A stretch of DNA of 64,000 bases from Brevibacillus humidisoli. GTDB lineage: Bacteria > Bacillota > Bacilli > Brevibacillales > Brevibacillaceae. Under the pieces are notes generated by a model. It was not told the DNA's origin and did not search any database. It saw only the letters and a list, made by a program, of their open reading frames with translations. Below, in pieces: positions 19,303-28,682 of the stretch (the stretch's first letter is position 1; every line of letters starts with the position of its first letter). The DNA is taken from the NCBI RefSeq assembly GCF_020923435.1, contig NZ_CP087263.1, positions 1,073,970 to 1,137,969 of the forward strand, in the 5' to 3' direction. The translations under genes were made by a program, and so were the position numbers.

Positions 19303-19587
19303 GTGGTGAAAATCTCGGACTTCCAGACGAAGGAAGTAGTCAATATTCTGGATGGACGCAGACTGGGACAAATCAGTGATCTGGAGATTGACCTGAGGCT
19401 AGGGCGGGTAGACGCCATTATCGTTCCTGGGTCGGGGCGGTTTCTCGGATTATTCGGCTCAGGCAACGATCATGTAATTCCCTGGCGAAACATTGTGAAG
19501 ATTGGTAAAGACGTAGTACTGGTCCGGTTGGAGGAACCGGTGCGGATAGAAGGAAAACAGACGAACGAAGAGGATTATACCTCTTGA
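19303..19587 (+). CDS. ylmC: YlmC/YmxH family sporulation protein
   Basis: Small PRC-barrel protein, 94 residues, of the YlmC/YmxH family found in endospore formers; its exact role is unknown. The typical core is visible: VVNILDGRRLGQISDLEID, GRVDAIIVPG and the C-terminal IPWRNIVKIGKDVVLV. The start is one of several overlapping GTG codons (19301-19306); GTG 19303 is in frame. It lies between sigG and ylmD as in B. subtilis. Confidence 0.8.
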   Translation: MVKISDFQTKEVVNILDGRRLGQISDLEIDLRLGRVDAIIVPGSGRFLGLFGSGNDHVIPWRNIVKIGKDVVLVRLEEPVRIEGKQTNEEDYTS

Positions 19588-19709
19588 TGGCTCCTTTGCG
19601 GGCGATACAGATAAGATGCGCATGGCGTGTCTTTTTTTCTTGCAGTTGCCCCGCAAGGGAAAAACCCGGTAAGATGGGTGTAGCGGAAAGCAGAGAGGGA
19701 GAGAAGCTG

Positions 19710-20540
19710 ATGGAACCGTTTCAAATCGTTGCACAGACAGATACGCTCCGACTCAACGGATGGGAACAGCGCTGCCCTGGTCTTGTCGCCGGATTTACCC
19801 TGCGCAGCGGCGGGCTTAGCGAAGTGCCGTACGACTCTCTTAATCTGGGGCTGCATGTAGGGGACAACCCTGACCATGTCAGAAAAAACCGGCAAGTCGT
19901 CTGCCGACAGGTCGGGTTTGATTTTGAGGCCTGGACATGCGGCGAACAGGTACACGGCACGGCTGTAGAACAGGTGACCGATGCGCAGCGGGGGTCAGGT
20001 CGCGAGCGGGCAGATAGAGCGATCCCGGCTGTAGATGGTCTCTATACAGATAAAGCGGAGATTTTGCTGACATCGTATTATGCTGATTGTATCCCGCTGT
20101 ACGTCCTGGACCCGCAGAAGCGAGTAATCGGCCTCGCGCATGCCGGCTGGAAAGGGACGGTAGGACGGATCGCTGCGGTTATGTTGAGAGCGCTGGAGGA
20201 GAGTTACGGCTGCAAGCCGGATGAACTGTTAGTGGCTATTGGCCCCTCGATCAGGGGGTGCTGCTATGAAGTGGACGAAAAAGTGATGGAGCACGTGCGA
20301 GGTTCCACGGCCAACTGGAAACAAAGCGTGCAGCCGGGCGGCGATGGTCGCTATATGCTGGATCTGGCAGAGCTTAATCAGCAAATTCTGATCGAATCAG
20401 GTGTACCTTCCAGCCATATCAGTCGGTCCAACTATTGTACAGCCTGCAACGGTAAACTCTTTTTCTCCCACCGCCGGGATAAGGGACGTACGGGACGGAT
20501 GGCATCATTTATTGGCTGGAAAGCGAAAGGAGTAGAGTGA
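19710..20540 (+). CDS. ylmD: Laccase-domain purine nucleoside phosphorylase / peptidoglycan editing factor
   Basis: YfiH/PgeF family zinc protein. Members have purine nucleoside phosphorylase and adenosine deaminase activity, and in E. coli PgeF helps to keep wrong residues out of peptidoglycan. ATG 19710 follows GAGAGGGAGAG; 276 residues. Family motifs: GEQVHGT, SYYADCIPLYVLDP, LAHAGWKGTVGRI and GPSIRGCCYEV, which carry the His and Cys metal ligands. It overlaps the ylmE start by four bases (GTGA). Confidence 0.87.
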   Translation: MEPFQIVAQTDTLRLNGWEQRCPGLVAGFTLRSGGLSEVPYDSLNLGLHVGDNPDHVRKNRQVVCRQVGFDFEAWTCGEQVHGTAVEQVTDAQRGSGRERADRAIPAVDGLYTDKAEILLTSYYADCIPLYVLDPQKRVIGLAHAGWKGTVGRIAAVMLRALEESYGCKPDELLVAIGPSIRGCCYEVDEKVMEHVRGSTANWKQSVQPGGDGRYMLDLAELNQQILIESGVPSSHISRSNYCTACNGKLFFSHRRDKGRTGRMASFIGWKAKGVE

Positions 20541-21256
20541 CAGTGGTGAAATCAAGCATATCACAGGAACAAATCCGCCAACAGTTGGAGAAAGTGGAGC
20601 AACGGATCCAAGCGGCTTGTCAGCATAGTGGGCGCCAGCGCGACGACGTACGCATCATCGCCGTCACAAAATACGTAGATACGGAAACAGTTGGCCAGAT
20701 TCTGTCGTGCGGCCTTACCCATATCGGCGAGAACCGTGTGCAAGATGCGCTGCCCAAGTATGAGGCTTATCAAGGACAGGCTACCTGGCACTTCATCGGC
20801 CATCTCCAGACCAATAAAGTAAAAGAGGTGGTCGGTCGCTTTCACTATATACATTCCCTCGATCGTCTGTCGCTGGCACAGGAGATCGAGAAGCGGGCGG
20901 CTGCTCTGGGGATCGTCGTGCCCTGCCTTTTGCAAGTCAATATCTCCGGTGAAGAGACAAAATTTGGGCTAAATCCCGATGATGTCTTGGCTTTTGTCCA
21001 TGAAACAAGTAATATGAAACATATAAGGATAGCCGGATTGATGACGATGGCACCAGTTGTCGAAGATCCGGAGCAGGCACGTCCAGTGTTTCGCGAGCTA
21101 CGAGCATGGCAGAAACGACTGCAGGAACTCTCCCTGCCCAACGTTACTGCCGAAGAGCTGTCGATGGGAATGTCGGGCGACTTTGATGTGGCGATTGAAG
21201 AGGGAGCCACCTTCGTGCGCTTGGGATCCGTTTTAGTGAAACCAGAGATGACGTAG
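20537..21256 (+). CDS. ylmE: PLP homeostasis protein, YggS/YlmE family
   Basis: Single-domain alanine-racemase-fold protein that binds pyridoxal phosphate and buffers the free cofactor; it is not a racemase. The PLP lysine lies in IIAVTKYVD, followed by IGENRVQDA, WHFIGHLQTNK and the phosphate-binding LSMGMSGDFDVAIEEGATFVRLGS. The frame opens with GTG at 20537, overlapping the ylmD stop; GTG 20543 is better spaced from GGAG (20529-20532) and may be the true start. Confidence 0.9.
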   Translation: MTVVKSSISQEQIRQQLEKVEQRIQAACQHSGRQRDDVRIIAVTKYVDTETVGQILSCGLTHIGENRVQDALPKYEAYQGQATWHFIGHLQTNKVKEVVGRFHYIHSLDRLSLAQEIEKRAAALGIVVPCLLQVNISGEETKFGLNPDDVLAFVHETSNMKHIRIAGLMTMAPVVEDPEQARPVFRELRAWQKRLQELSLPNVTAEELSMGMSGDFDVAIEEGATFVRLGSVLVKPEMT

Positions 21257-21303
21257 AGCCGGACTGGATGATACCCGCTGGCAACCAAGGAGGGTGATAA
21301 ACA

Positions 21304-21729
21304 ATGGGTGTAATGAATAAACTAGCTGGTTTTTTCGGCTTCGACAACGAAGAAATCATTGAGGAAATGGTCGAGGAGACACACGACGACGAAGAGGAGA
21401 ATCATTCCAGACGGCGCAACGCAACTAGGGCCAACAATGTCGTCAGTCTGCACACTGCACGTGAGCAGACCGGTATTCGACTGATGCTGTTTGAACCTCG
21501 TGGTTACAACGATGCTCAGGATATCGCCGACAACCTGTGTCACCGCCGTCCGGTTGTGATCAACCTGCAGCGTGTCGAAAAAGATCAGGCGAAGCGGATT
21601 GTCGACTTTTTGAGCGGCACCGTGTATGCATTAAACGGCGACATTCAAAAGGTGGGAGAACATATTTTTGTTTGCACGCCCGAGCATGTTGACATTCAGG
21701 GAACTATATCCAGCGTGGTGGAAGAATAG
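21304..21729 (+). CDS. sepF: Cell division protein SepF
   Basis: Membrane-binding Z-ring assembly factor that binds the FtsZ C-terminal peptide. The 141 residues start with an amphipathic membrane helix ([10 protein letters not shown]), then an acidic/basic linker (about 17-45), then the SepF core with [39 protein letters not shown] split around residue 100. AAGGAGGGTGAT is a very strong RBS. It sits in the ylm gene set as in B. subtilis. Confidence 0.93.
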   Translation: MGVMNKLAGFFGFDNEEIIEEMVEETHDDEEENHSRRRNATRANNVVSLHTAREQTGIRLMLFEPRGYNDAQDIADNLCHRRPVVINLQRVEKDQAKRIVDFLSGTVYALNGDIQKVGEHIFVCTPEHVDIQGTISSVVEE

Positions 21730-21755
21730 CCGCCTGCGTTTTGTTGAGGTGAATC

Positions 21756-22025
21756 ATGTATTATTACTTGACGTTGATCATCGGATACGTATTTAAAGTT
21801 TATCAGTTTATGATCATTGCCTATGTACTGATGTCATGGGTACCGCAAATGCGTGAAACCTCGATCGGCCAATTGCTGGAGCGGTTGGTGGAACCGTACC
21901 TGGCACCATTTCGGCGGTTTATCCCGCCGCTCGGCTTTATTGACATTTCGCCGATCGTCGCGTTGTTTGCGCTCTACTTTGCTCAACTGGGACTGATGTC
22001 CTTACTTCGAATGATCTTTACATGA
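21756..22025 (+). CDS. ylmG: YggT family membrane protein YlmG
   Basis: 89-residue protein with two hydrophobic segments and the YggT motif around YVLMSWVPQMRETSIGQLLERLVEPYLAPFRRFIPP (read as separate pieces). The family is linked to cell division and membrane organisation in bacteria and plastids, with no known biochemical activity. RBS TTGAGGTGAATC precedes the ATG. Confidence 0.88.
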   Translation: MYYYLTLIIGYVFKVYQFMIIAYVLMSWVPQMRETSIGQLLERLVEPYLAPFRRFIPPLGFIDISPIVALFALYFAQLGLMSLLRMIFT

Positions 22026-22044
22026 TTGAGGCGATTTAGGCGAG

Positions 22045-22818
22045 ATGAGTTTATTCGATCACTTTCGTAAAGAAGAGCATCCTTTTGTTGAGCGGGCGCT
22101 GGAAATGCTGCTGCTAGTAGAGCAGCGGCAAACCATGCGCCTGACTGATTTTCTGGACCCTCGCCAGTTTTCCATCTTTCAAAGCCTAACTTCCCAAGTG
22201 GCAGATGTCCGGGTCGACGGTCGGGGCGGGTATGACGGTGCAGAACGCGTACGTGCTCTGTTGTATCCTGGCTACATCGTACCTGAGCAGGATGACTTCA
22301 AGCTTGTCCTCGTGCAGATCAAAGGAGACCAGCGCTTCGTCCAGCTCTCTCACCGCGACGTCCTCGGTGCGCTGCTGCATATCGGATTGAAGCGGGAAAA
22401 GTTTGGCGACATCTTGATGGACGGACAGGGTTGTCAGGTCATTGTGGCTCAAGAAGTCTTTGAGTATGTTCGGATGCAGGTAACGCAGATCCACCGCATA
22501 CCGGTAGAGCTGGTCAGCGTGGGCTGGGATCAGCTGCGCATACCCGCAGAGCAGCGGGCGGAAAAAAACTTTACCGTTTCATCACCACGTCTTGATGCAG
22601 TCGTGGGGGAAGTGTACCGTCTTTCACGTTCCAAAGCACTGCTGCCAATCCGAGCCGGCAGGGCGAAGGTAAACTGGAAAGTGGTTGACGATCCTGCCTA
22701 CATGCTGGCACCAGGAGATGTCGTATCGCTGACTGGTTTTGGGCGGTTTGAAGTGTATGAAATGGCGCCGACCGCGCGAAGCGGACGAATAAGAATCATA
22801 GTTGGCGAATACATGTAG
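22045..22818 (+). CDS. ylmH: RNA-binding S4-domain protein YlmH
   Basis: 257-residue protein with an N-terminal domain (to about 170) and a C-terminal S4 RNA-binding domain (about 180-257, LDAVVGEVYRLSRSKA, GRAKVNWKVVDD, PGDVVSLTGFGRFEV). In B. subtilis YlmH is linked to ribosome-associated quality control, where it binds peptidyl-tRNA complexes on split 50S subunits. Part of the ylm gene run ahead of divIVA. Confidence 0.9.
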   Translation: MSLFDHFRKEEHPFVERALEMLLLVEQRQTMRLTDFLDPRQFSIFQSLTSQVADVRVDGRGGYDGAERVRALLYPGYIVPEQDDFKLVLVQIKGDQRFVQLSHRDVLGALLHIGLKREKFGDILMDGQGCQVIVAQEVFEYVRMQVTQIHRIPVELVSVGWDQLRIPAEQRAEKNFTVSSPRLDAVVGEVYRLSRSKALLPIRAGRAKVNWKVVDDPAYMLAPGDVVSLTGFGRFEVYEMAPTARSGRIRIIVGEYM

Positions 22819-22910
22819 AACAGACGATTTTTTTTGCGGAAAATGGCAGGAAAAGCGGTCAACCTGTCGAATTTTCAAAAAAACGACTTGGAATAAGGTG
22901 GGGTGTTCTC

Positions 22911-23396
22911 GTGCCGTTAACGCCGTTAGACATACACAACAAGGAATTCAGTACGGGATTTAGAGGGTACAATGTCGATGAAGTAAACGAGTTTCTCGAT
23001 CAGATCATCAAGGATATGGAGCTTCTGATCAAGGAAAAGAAAGACCTCGAAGAGCGGGTAGCCATGCTCAATGAACGGGTCGACCATTATAAAAACATGG
23101 AAGAAAACCTGAGTAAGTCGATTCTTGTGGCGCAGGAGACGGCCGAAGAAGTGAAGTCAAATGCGCGCAAGGAAGCCCAGCTAATCCTGAAAGAAGCAGA
23201 GAAGAACGCTGACCGGATTGTGAACGAGGCGCTGGCCAAGTCACGCAAGGTGGCCATTGAGATCGAGGAATTGAAGAAAAGGGCTTCTGTTTACCGCATG
23301 CGTTTCCGTACCCTGCTGGAAGCGCAGATGGAAATGTTGGAAAACGGCGGTTGGGATGACTTGGAACCTGCCGACTCCGAGTTGGAAACGGTTTAG
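22911..23396 (+). CDS. divIVA: Septum-site/pole protein DivIVA
   Basis: Coiled-coil protein that marks curved membrane at poles and septa. The start is GTG at 22911 after AAGGTGGGG; 161 residues. The N-terminal membrane-binding motif PLTPLDIHNKEFSTGFRGYN includes the exposed Phe and Arg known to contact lipid. Heptad coiled coils run over about 30-70 and 75-145. In the family it links MinCDJ and the sporulation chromosome anchor RacA. Confidence 0.94.
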   Translation: MPLTPLDIHNKEFSTGFRGYNVDEVNEFLDQIIKDMELLIKEKKDLEERVAMLNERVDHYKNMEENLSKSILVAQETAEEVKSNARKEAQLILKEAEKNADRIVNEALAKSRKVAIEIEELKKRASVYRMRFRTLLEAQMEMLENGGWDDLEPADSELETV

Positions 23397-23444
23397 TAAG
23401 GTATTGAGATGGGGACGAGAATGGTTAAGCCGTTCTTGCGTTTG

Positions 23445-23474
23445 TTGACGAACGGGTCCGGATGGCTTTATAAT
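23445..23474 (+). promoter_or_regulatory. Sigma-A promoter of the ileS leader
   Basis: TTGACG (23445-23450), 18-bp spacer, perfect TATAAT (23469-23474). Transcription would begin near 23481, just upstream of the T-box. Confidence 0.8.
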
Positions 23475-23504
23475 AAATAGCAATCTTTTTATTTCCCAAC
23501 TGTA

Positions 23505-23793
23505 CATGACGACGATGAGCGGGACGAGTACGTGAACAGGTGAACTGCCTAGCGAGCCGGGGAGGGTGGAAGCCCGGTGAGTGCCGTCACGGAAAATCAC
23601 CCGTGAGTCCAATAGCTGAACACAGTTTGGCGACCCAACTGTCAGTAAGTGAGCGTTTCATTCACGTTACGAATGACAAAGGCGGATAAATGGCAGGTGT
23701 ATGTCCCGGCCACGGGATGTGCCGTGCGTTTTTCCAATAGGGTGGTACCGCGGGAGCTCCTCTCGTCCCTACAGGGATGAGTGGAGCTTTTTT
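23505..23793 (+). promoter_or_regulatory. T-box riboswitch controlling ileS (tRNA-Ile specific)
   Basis: The leader contains the T-box core TGGTACCGCGG at 23743-23753. A terminator follows: AGCTCC (23755-23760) pairs with GGAGCT (23783-23788), then T to 23793. The ATC at 23596-23598, in the context GAAAATCACCC, is a fitting isoleucine specifier codon in the Stem I internal loop. Uncharged tRNA-Ile binding would favour the antiterminator and expression of ileS. This explains most of the 429-base gap between divIVA and ileS. Confidence 0.93.
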
Positions 23794-23825
23794 GTGATTT
23801 AGATCATAGTCGAGGTGAATCAAAC

Positions 23826-26618
23826 ATGACGATGGATTACAGCAAGACGCTGAACCTGCCAAAAACGGAGTTTCCGATGCGCGGCAATCTGCCGCAGCGT
23901 GAACCGGAAATCCAGAAGTGGTGGGATGAGGTAGGGATTTATCAGCGGGTACAGGAGCGGACAGAGGGACGCCCTTCTTTTATCCTGCATGACGGTCCGC
24001 CGTACGCCAACGGCGATATCCACATCGGGCACGCACTGAACAAGATTCTCAAGGATATGATCGTTCGCTACAAATCGATGGCCGGCTTTCACGCCCCGTA
24101 TGTACCGGGATGGGACACGCACGGTCTGCCAATCGAGCAAGCGATCATTAATGCGCAGCAGCTTGATCGTCGGTCGATCGAAGTGAACGATTTCCGGGCT
24201 CGCTGTGAGGAGTACGCCTGGAGTTTCATCGACAAGCAGCGAGCGCAATTCAAGCGACTTGGGGTACGTGGCGACTGGGAAAACCCCTACGTCACACTGA
24301 AGCCGGAGTACGAAGCGCGTCAGATCCAGGTGTTTGGAGAAATGGCCAAAAAGGGGTACATCTACAAAGGACTGCGCAGTGTGTACTGGTCGCCTTCCTC
24401 GGAAACCGCTCTGGCTGACGCCGAAATCGAATACAAGGATAAACGCTCCCCGTCCATCTACGTCTCCTTTCAGGTGCAGGACGGGAAAGGGAAGTTGGAT
24501 ACCGATACCGGTGTGGTTATCTGGACGACCACTCCCTGGACGATTCCGGCCAACCTGGCGATCTGTCTGCATCCGGAACTGGAGTATAGCGTAGTACGAG
24601 CCGATGGTGCCAAGTACCTGCTGGCTTCCGGGTTGTTGGAGACGGCTGTCAAAGAGATCGGTTGGGAAAACACGGAAGTTCTTGCCACTTTCCAGGGAGC
24701 AGAGTTGGAAGGCGTGGTCACCAAGCATCCTTTTTATGACCGGGAATCGCCGATCCTGCTGGGAGAGCACGTCACACTGGACGCCGGTACCGGTTGTGTC
24801 CACACGGCACCGGGACACGGGGAGGACGACTTCCAGATCGGCATGAAGTACGGCATCGGTGTTCTCTGTCCGGTGGACGGAGAAGGGAAGATGACCAGTG
24901 AAGCCCCTGGATTTGAAGGATTGTTTTACGACGACGCCAACAAAGTGGTTACCGAGAGACTGCAGGAGACGGGTGCGTTGCTTAAGCTGACTTTTATCAC
25001 TCACTCGTATCCGCACGACTGGCGTACCAAAAAGCCGGTTATCTATCGTGCGACGGAACAGTGGTTCGCTTCGATTGACGGCTTCCGGGATAAGCTGCTG
25101 GAGGCGATTAAAGAGGTGAAATGGATTCCCCACTGGGGAGAAGTGAGACTCTCCAACATGGTGGCAGATCGTGGCGACTGGTGCATATCCCGTCAGCGCG
25201 TATGGGGTGTGCCAATCCCGATCTTTTACTGTAAATCCTGCGGGGAAGCGATCATCAACGACACCACGATTCAACATATCGCTGAGCTCGTTCGCCAGGA
25301 GGGCTCCAAAGTATGGTTCTCCCGCGAAGCGGATGAACTGATGCCGGCAGGTCTCTCCTGTCCAAAGTGCAGCCACACCGAATTCCGCAAAGAGACGGAT
25401 ACGATGGACGTCTGGTTTGACTCCGGCTCCAGTCATGCAGCTGTGCTGCGGGAGCGGGATGACCTGAGCTGGCCGGCCGACATGTATCTGGAAGGATCCG
25501 ATCAATACCGTGGCTGGTTTAACTCCTCGCTCACCACTTCTGTCGCAGTGAATGGCAAAGCACCGTATAAAGCGGTATTGAGCCACGGCTTTACGCTGGA
25601 CGGAGAAGGGCGGAAGATGTCCAAGTCACTGGGCAATGTGATCGAGCCGCAGAAGGTGATGGATAAGCTGGGTGCCGACATCCTCCGCCTCTGGGTAGCT
25701 TCGGTCGACTACCAGGCAGACCAACGGATTTCTGATGCGATCCTCAATCAGATCGCCGAAGTATACCGCAAGATCCGCAATACGTTCCGTTTTCTGCTGG
25801 GCAATCTGGACAACTTTGACCCTGCTCGCGATCAGGTGCCTTACGAACAGTTGGGCGAGTTGGACCGCTACATCTTGTTTAAAGAGGCGCAGGTCGTATC
25901 ACGGGTACGGAAGGCTTACGATGACTATCAGTTCCACACCGTCTTCCATACCGTGCATAATTTCTGCACCATTGATCTGTCCGCTTTTTATCTCGATATT
26001 TGCAAAGACCGTCTGTATGTGGAAGCGGCGGACAGTGCAAAACGTCGCGCCGCACAGACCGTGATGTACGCCTGCCTGTTGGATCTGGTTCGTCTGGTAG
26101 CGCCAATCATTCCGCATACGGCTGACGAGGTCTGGCGGTTTGTCCCCGGTGTAGTGGAACAAAGTGTGCAGCTGACCGATATGCCGGAAGCCAATGAGCA
26201 GTACGTCGCCTTTGACTCTGAGGCAAAGGCGAAGTGGGAAGCATTTCTCGAAGTGCGTGACGAAGTGCTGAAGGCGATGGAAGAAGCGCGCCGGAACAAG
26301 GTATTTGGCAATTCGGTTGATGCCAAGCTCTCCTTGTACCCAGGTGAGCAAGCTTACCAGGCATTGATGAAGATGGATGATCTGGCCGACCTGTTCATCG
26401 TCGCCAACGTCGATCTGCACGCACCGGAGGAAACCAAGCCGGCAGAAGCGGTTGAGCTGGAGGGCATCGCCGTTGTGGTCACTCCTGCCGACGGCCAAAA
26501 ATGTGAACGATGCCGCGTGGTCAGGACCGACGTTGGCGTAAACGAGCATTATCCGCAGATCTGTGGACGCTGTGCGTCGATTGTGAGTGAGCATTACGCC
26601 GATGCAGTGGAATCCTGA
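23826..26618 (+). CDS. ileS: Isoleucyl-tRNA synthetase
   Basis: Class I synthetase, 930 residues, charging tRNA-Ile. HIGH motif present as HIGHALNK after [13 protein letters not shown] present in [10 protein letters not shown]. The large editing (CP1) domain lies between, with the threonine-rich [14 protein letters not shown]-terminal zinc finger is formed by CERCRV and CGRC. This architecture is the bacterial, mupirocin-sensitive type. ATG 23826 follows AGGTGA; an in-frame ATG at 23781 lies inside the T-box terminator and is rejected. Confidence 0.97.
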   Translation: MTMDYSKTLNLPKTEFPMRGNLPQREPEIQKWWDEVGIYQRVQERTEGRPSFILHDGPPYANGDIHIGHALNKILKDMIVRYKSMAGFHAPYVPGWDTHGLPIEQAIINAQQLDRRSIEVNDFRARCEEYAWSFIDKQRAQFKRLGVRGDWENPYVTLKPEYEARQIQVFGEMAKKGYIYKGLRSVYWSPSSETALADAEIEYKDKRSPSIYVSFQVQDGKGKLDTDTGVVIWTTTPWTIPANLAICLHPELEYSVVRADGAKYLLASGLLETAVKEIGWENTEVLATFQGAELEGVVTKHPFYDRESPILLGEHVTLDAGTGCVHTAPGHGEDDFQIGMKYGIGVLCPVDGEGKMTSEAPGFEGLFYDDANKVVTERLQETGALLKLTFITHSYPHDWRTKKPVIYRATEQWFASIDGFRDKLLEAIKEVKWIPHWGEVRLSNMVADRGDWCISRQRVWGVPIPIFYCKSCGEAIINDTTIQHIAELVRQEGSKVWFSREADELMPAGLSCPKCSHTEFRKETDTMDVWFDSGSSHAAVLRERDDLSWPADMYLEGSDQYRGWFNSSLTTSVAVNGKAPYKAVLSHGFTLDGEGRKMSKSLGNVIEPQKVMDKLGADILRLWVASVDYQADQRISDAILNQIAEVYRKIRNTFRFLLGNLDNFDPARDQVPYEQLGELDRYILFKEAQVVSRVRKAYDDYQFHTVFHTVHNFCTIDLSAFYLDICKDRLYVEAADSAKRRAAQTVMYACLLDLVRLVAPIIPHTADEVWRFVPGVVEQSVQLTDMPEANEQYVAFDSEAKAKWEAFLEVRDEVLKAMEEARRNKVFGNSVDAKLSLYPGEQAYQALMKMDDLADLFIVANVDLHAPEETKPAEAVELEGIAVVVTPADGQKCERCRVVRTDVGVNEHYPQICGRCASIVSEHYADAVES

Positions 26619-26667
26619 TCAAAACAACTGGAAATGACTGATCGTGCGTGATATGCACGAGACTTAT

Positions 26668-26713
26668 GACCTTGCCCGTTGGCTGTAACAACCAGCGGTT
26701 AAGGTCTTTTTTT
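26668..26713 (+). terminator. Terminator after ileS
   Basis: GACCTT at 26668-26673 pairs with AAGGTC at 26701-26706, extended by a partly paired inner stem (GTTGGCTG/CCAGC), followed by seven T. Confidence 0.75.
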
Positions 26714-26769
26714 GTCATCCACTTGTGGCATACTAGCTACTGCGACAGCAAGGGGAGGTGCATATTTAC

Positions 26770-27537
26770 GTGGATCAGCAGATGCTTGCCCAGTTGAAGC
26801 AGCGGTTGCTGGAGGAGAAAAACAGCATTGAACAACGGCTCAAGGATAATGATCACTACAGCTTGATGGATCAGATGAGTGATTCGTTTGCTGAGTTTTC
26901 CATGTACGACAATCATCCGGCCGATGTCGGCAGTGAAATGTTTGAACGCGAAAAGGATTTGTCCTTGTACAACCTCGATCGGGAAACACTGCGTGAGATC
27001 GATCAGGCCTTGCAGAGAATGGCCGAAGGGACGTACGGGATCTGTACCGTCTGCGGTCAACCGATCGCCATGGAGCGGCTGCAAGCCAGACCACAAGCCC
27101 TCACCTGCAAGGAACATGCACCATCACGCATCATCAACCAACAACGGCCGGTGGAAGAAGATTTTCTCCAACCGCCATACGGGCGTACCTCGATGGACGA
27201 GCAGGAAGACAAAAACGCCTTTGACGGAGAGGACGCTTGGCAGATCGTAGAAGCGTGGGGTACCTCCAGTACACCGTTTTCCTACGTAGACAATGACAAA
27301 ACCGACTACAATGAGATGTTCATCGAGTCGGACGAGCCGGACGGCTTTGTCGAACCGGTGGAACAGATAGGCTACACCGATATAGATGGGCTAACCGGAC
27401 CGGACAGCATTCACTTTATGCGCAGTGGTACTTACGAGGAGTACATGCGCAAGGGAGAAGGAGTGGGCAATTTCCTCGATTATGAGGAGTATGAGGATGA
27501 ACGGGCGGAGAGGGAAGGCAGGGATGATTTGCTGTAG
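26770..27537 (+). CDS. yteA: YteA family regulatory protein (TraR/DksA zinc-finger type)
   Basis: DksA/TraR-like protein, 255 residues with GTG 26770 as start (GGGGAGGTG nine bases upstream; an in-frame GTG at 26758 overlaps the RBS). An N-terminal coiled coil (about 1-40) is followed by the zinc-finger region GTYGICTVCGQPIAMERL ... ALTCKEH. Only three of the four usual cysteines are visible, with His as the possible fourth ligand, a feature of YteA proteins. The C-terminal 120 residues are acidic. Related proteins are made during sporulation in Bacilli. Confidence 0.8.
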   Translation: MDQQMLAQLKQRLLEEKNSIEQRLKDNDHYSLMDQMSDSFAEFSMYDNHPADVGSEMFEREKDLSLYNLDRETLREIDQALQRMAEGTYGICTVCGQPIAMERLQARPQALTCKEHAPSRIINQQRPVEEDFLQPPYGRTSMDEQEDKNAFDGEDAWQIVEAWGTSSTPFSYVDNDKTDYNEMFIESDEPDGFVEPVEQIGYTDIDGLTGPDSIHFMRSGTYEEYMRKGEGVGNFLDYEEYEDERAEREGRDDLL

Positions 27538-27546
27538 GAGGGAACC

Positions 27547-28668
27547 GTGTTGGAGATTGAACGTATCGAGCTCTACCCCCTGCTGCACGTACTTGCGCGG
27601 CCGTATGGGGATGCCAATGGGTACAAAAAGTATCGAACCTGTTTTCTGTTTCGCATCATCACCCGCTCCGGCCTTGATGGCTGGGGGGAGTGTATCGATT
27701 GGCTGCCTACGCTGATGCTCGGTTTTGAGCAGCGGATCATCCCCTTTCTCATCGGCAAGCAGGCAACAAATCGACTGCAGTTGGTCAAAATAATAAACAA
27801 ATGGCACCAGCGGGCTGCTGCAGGTGTCAGTATGGCTCTGACCGAAATCCTCGCCAAGAAAGCGGCGGTCTCCATCAGTGAATTGTGGGGAGGACGTCAG
27901 CACCAAACCATCCCGGTTTATGCATCCTTTCAGTCCTATACCGATGCCGCCGACTGGAAAAACATCTCGCTTCAGCGGATCGAACAAGCCGTCTCGGACG
28001 GATTCCGTCACTTGAAGGTAAAGATCGGCGGTCGAACGATCCGCGAAGATCAGGATCATATCATCGAGTTGCAAAAGTTTTATCAGGATACCGTACAGCT
28101 GGCTCTGGATGCCAATCAGAGCTATGATGCGGCTGCTGCCTTTCAATGGGAACGCCTCTTCCGTGAATGGCCCAATCTGATGTGGTTGGAGGAACCGCTG
28201 CCGATGGATCGCTGGGCGGACTACAAACTGCTGCGGACAACCCTCTCTGTCCCGCTTGCTGGCGGGGAAAACCTGAAAAACGCTCGGCAGTTCCTTCCGC
28301 TGCTGATGGAAGGGGCATTGGACATGATACAACCGGACACGATGCATCATGACGGGCTGGATTCTTACCGGGACTCGCTCCAGTTGGCCCGACAGTTCGG
28401 CGTACGTGCATCGTCTCACGCATTTGATGGAGCTTTGTCTCGTCTGTACGCCATTTTCGCCCAGGCTTGTCTGCCCCCCTGGAGCAAGATGGAGGAAAGT
28501 GGGATCGAACCGGTTGAGTGGGATGTCATGGAAAATCCGTTTACCAGACTGTTCTCCCTGCGACCTGTCAAGGGGGCTGTACAGGTGCCGGATGGGATTG
28601 GTTTGGGAGTTGAAGTGGATCAAGAGATGTTGAAAGCGTTTCGTTGGGACGGTCGCATTTATAAATAG
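27547..28668 (+). CDS. Enolase-superfamily enzyme, mandelate racemase/muconate lactonizing subgroup
   Basis: 373-residue TIM-barrel enzyme. The expected catalytic set is visible: KVK in the second strand (HLKVKIGG), metal ligands Asp (ALDANQSY), Glu (LEEPLPM) and Glu (AGGENL), then PDTMHHDGL. The KxK motif fits the MLE/dipeptide epimerase/o-succinylbenzoate synthase branch. No menaquinone genes are nearby, so the substrate is unknown. GTG start after TAGGAGGGA. It is followed after 14 bases by an MFS gene, and the two may serve one uptake and conversion pathway (inference). Confidence 0.75.
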   Translation: MLEIERIELYPLLHVLARPYGDANGYKKYRTCFLFRIITRSGLDGWGECIDWLPTLMLGFEQRIIPFLIGKQATNRLQLVKIINKWHQRAAAGVSMALTEILAKKAAVSISELWGGRQHQTIPVYASFQSYTDAADWKNISLQRIEQAVSDGFRHLKVKIGGRTIREDQDHIIELQKFYQDTVQLALDANQSYDAAAAFQWERLFREWPNLMWLEEPLPMDRWADYKLLRTTLSVPLAGGENLKNARQFLPLLMEGALDMIQPDTMHHDGLDSYRDSLQLARQFGVRASSHAFDGALSRLYAIFAQACLPPWSKMEESGIEPVEWDVMENPFTRLFSLRPVKGAVQVPDGIGLGVEVDQEMLKAFRWDGRIYK

Positions 28669-28682
28669 GAGACGAGGAGACG

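Noticed and set aside
23820-25586. 588-codon open frame on the minus strand opposite ileS
   Set aside because: Fully antisense to a clear synthetase gene, no ribosome site and no recognisable domains; it results from codon bias of the sense strand.
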